A DNA stretch of 14,121 nucleotides. It comes from an uncultured Coriobacteriaceae bacterium (lineage in GTDB: Bacteria > Actinomycetota > Coriobacteriia > Coriobacteriales > Atopobiaceae). The translations under genes were made by a program, and so were the position numbers. Of the stretch, positions 12,829 to 14,121 are shown one piece after another; the stretch's first letter is position 1, and every line of letters starts with the position of its first letter. The notes beneath the pieces were generated by a model. It made no database searches, had not been told where the DNA came from, and saw nothing but the letters and a program-made list of their open reading frames with translations. The DNA is taken from NCBI GenBank assembly GCA_900549525.1, contig UWSJ01000048.1, positions 1-14,121 of the forward strand, in the 5' to 3' direction.

Positions 12829-13494
12829 TTAGCCGAGCCCCCGGCGGAACAGGGCCTTTGGTACCCGAGGCACGCTGGTGCCGGACAGCTGGCCGTAGGG
12901 CACGAGCAAGGCCAGGAATCCACTCGCGGAGATGCGACCCTCGTGCGCGAGCGACTCGAACGCCTCGGCAAGCACGTGACTGCGCTGGTCGACGACGACG
13001 GCACTGTCCACGTGCGCAAAGAGGGCCGTCAGCGCCTTGACGGCGTCGGAGCGACCGATACGCCAGACGCGGACCCCGCGCACGGTGTCGTCAGCGTCCG
13101 TCTCCGCGTCATCGGGGGAGAGGTCGTAGAGCGGCGTGGCCTCCGTTGCGGCGGCGAGGATGATGTCGAGGGCGGGCACATCCTGAAACGCGAGCGTCAT
13201 GGCCTCGACCTGCTCGGATGCGCTTGAGAGGGCACGAGCAACGTCGTGCGCCTCACGCAGGAAGGCCTCCTCGTCGTCCGGGCGCAGGCGCTCGGAGCAC
13301 GTCAGGGTGCCGTCCGTCAGGCTCGGGGCGCTCAGGGCGCAGAGCACGCCCGTCACGCTGTCTCCACCTTCGAGCGAAAAACGAAACGCGTAGAGAGCCC
13401 GCCCCGCGTCGGTCACAGAAGCAGGGGCCTCCTGCGAGCCCACCGTATCGGCGGGGGCAGGGCGGCGGGTGCAGGCAAACGGCTTGATGTCCAC
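12829..13494 (-). CDS. DUF1015-family protein, reduced form
   Basis: A 221-residue protein downstream of serA. The frame is open further upstream but there it overlaps serA, so GTG 13494 is chosen: it gives VDIKPFACTRRPAP, the standard DUF1015 opening (V-x-P-F-x-x-x-R-P), and lies 7 bases after the serA stop. No clear Shine-Dalgarno is seen, which suggests coupling to serA. Other family blocks are recognisable: ALYAFRFSLEGGDSVTGVLC (about 34-52), ATPLYDLSPDD (119-129), RGVRVWRIGRSDAVKALTAL (139-158) and VPYGQLSG near the end. The block that is normally A-D-G-H-H-R reads VVDQRSHVLAEA (167-178), keeping Asp169 but losing the GHHR core. The protein is about half the usual length of roughly 400 residues. 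Family knowledge: DUF1015 genes commonly neighbour serA/serC, but the function is unsettled. It may be a degenerate or regulatory relative. Confidence 0.72.
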   Translation of the reverse strand: MDIKPFACTRRPAPADTVGSQEAPASVTDAGRALYAFRFSLEGGDSVTGVLCALSAPSLTDGTLTCSERLRPDDEEAFLREAHDVARALSSASEQVEAMTLAFQDVPALDIILAAATEATPLYDLSPDDAETDADDTVRGVRVWRIGRSDAVKALTALFAHVDSAVVVDQRSHVLAEAFESLAHEGRISASGFLALLVPYGQLSGTSVPRVPKALFRRGLG

Positions 13495-13501
13495 GGGCGC
13501 G

Positions 13502-14121
13502 CTACTTGATGACGCGGACGCGGTAGACGGCCGGGATCTGCTTGAGCGCCTCAATCGTGGCGTCCTCGAGGTGCTCGTCGGTGTCGAACATCGTGTAGGC
13601 GTTCTCGCCGGCGCTCTCGTTGACCATGCGCTGAACGTTGGCGTTGTCCTTGGCAAGGATCGCCGTGATCTGGCCGATCATGTTGGGCACGTTGGCGTGC
13701 AGGCAGGCCACGCGGCTCGCGGCGCGCGCCTTGCCCATGGAGCAGGCGGGGTAGTTGACCGAGTTGGCGATGTTGCCGTTCTCGAGGTAGTCCTTGAGCT
13801 CGGAGATGGCCATGTCGGCGCAGTTGGCCTCGGCCTCGCCGGTGCCCGCGCCCGAGTGGGTGGTGATGAAGGTGTTGGGCATCTTCACGGTGCCGGGCGT
13901 GGCGAAGTCGGTGGAGAACCAGGAGAGACGCCCGCCGCGCAGGGCCGCGTCCACGGCCTCCTCGTCAACGATGGTCTCGCGCGCGTAGTTGATGAGGACG
14001 GCACCCGGCTTGAGCAGCCCCAGCATGTCCTCGTCGATCATGTGGATGGTGTCGGCCTTGCTGGGGACGTGCACGGTGAGGTAGTCGCAGCCGCGGCAGA
14101 GGTCCTCGAGCGTGCCCACGC
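13502..14121 (-). CDS. serA: D-3-phosphoglycerate dehydrogenase, C-terminal part (runs off right edge)
   Basis: The last 206 codons of SerA, which oxidises 3-phosphoglycerate with NAD+ in the first step of serine synthesis. Visible parts are the end of the nucleotide-binding domain (CDYLTVHVPSKADTIHMID), the segment with the catalytic Arg (LINYARETIVDEEAV), SWFSTDFATP in place of the more usual D-V-F-x-x-E-P, and the catalytic His in FITTHSGAGTGEAE. The C-terminus is an ACT domain (about the last 75 residues, ASRVACLHANVPNMIGQITA through YRVRVIK), which in this family binds serine or another regulator. The protein ends right after the ACT domain, as in short-form SerA. TAG stop is at 13504-13502 and the DUF1015 gene follows 7 bases later. 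The N-terminal half and start codon are outside the window. Confidence 0.95.
   Translation of the reverse strand, partial: VGTLEDLCRGCDYLTVHVPSKADTIHMIDEDMLGLLKPGAVLINYARETIVDEEAVDAALRGGRLSWFSTDFATPGTVKMPNTFITTHSGAGTGEAEANCADMAISELKDYLENGNIANSVNYPACSMGKARAASRVACLHANVPNMIGQITAILAKDNANVQRMVNESAGENAYTMFDTDEHLEDATIEALKQIPAVYRVRVIK

Noticed and set aside
13495..13656. 54-residue N-terminal extension of the DUF1015 protein
   Set aside because: It lies within the serA coding region in another frame, is Ser/Thr/Arg low-complexity, and the family's usual start matches GTG 13494.
1..14121. Mobile element, phage, CRISPR or defence system
   Set aside because: No transposase, integrase, attachment site, CRISPR-like spaced repeats, nuclease or toxin-antitoxin pair was found on either strand; composition is even.

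Overview
The window looks like a chromosomal segment of a high-GC Gram-positive bacterium, probably an actinobacterium of the Coriobacteriia (Olsenella/Collinsella/Atopobium-like). This is inferred from the strong C/G third-position bias, a Tat-type lipoprotein signal on PstS, and the style of the proteins. It cannot be proved without a search. No rRNA, tRNA, insertion sequence, CRISPR array or phage gene was seen. Coding density is high and codon use is uniform, with no sign of recent transfer.

Layout. (1) 1-803, minus strand: a MarR-family repressor gene whose end overlaps the start of an ABC exporter gene that runs off the left edge. (2) 804-1200: a divergent control region. It holds a good marR promoter, an array of four 15-16 bp direct repeats abutting its -35, a perfect 12-bp palindrome, a tandem PHO-box-like element, a weak -10 and a leader hairpin ahead of pstS. 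(3) 1201-8570, plus strand: a complete phosphate-starvation module, pstS / terminator / pstC-pstA-pstB1-pstB2-phoU, followed by an OmpR-family response regulator and a PhoR-like sensor kinase. Junctions from pstC to phoU overlap by 1-8 nt, so they are almost certainly translationally coupled. (4) 8702-12782, plus strand: a divergent methionyl-tRNA synthetase-like enzyme, an alpha/beta-hydrolase fused to a GNAT acetyltransferase, and a small DUF3267-type membrane zinc-protease-like protein. They are packed with an 8 nt gap and a 4 nt overlap. (5) 12829-14121, minus strand: a reduced DUF1015-family protein behind the 3' end of serA (D-3-phosphoglycerate dehydrogenase), convergent with block 4. 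A perfect 12-bp hairpin lies between the two blocks.

How it works together. PstS on the outer face captures phosphate, PstC/PstA form the channel, and the two PstB ATPases (possibly a heterodimer) power it. PhoU links transporter state to the PhoR-like kinase, which phosphorylates the regulator. That regulator is the obvious candidate to bind the PHO-like boxes upstream of pstS, which would close the loop. The terminator after pstS should make binding protein in excess over permease. The least conventional items are the tRNA-synthetase-like protein (changed KMSKS, changed substrate-pocket residues, roughly 70-residue insertion), the hydrolase-GNAT fusion beside it, the repeat array at the marR promoter, and the DUF1015 protein without its usual DGHHR motif. 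Nothing here is clearly a wholly new system.
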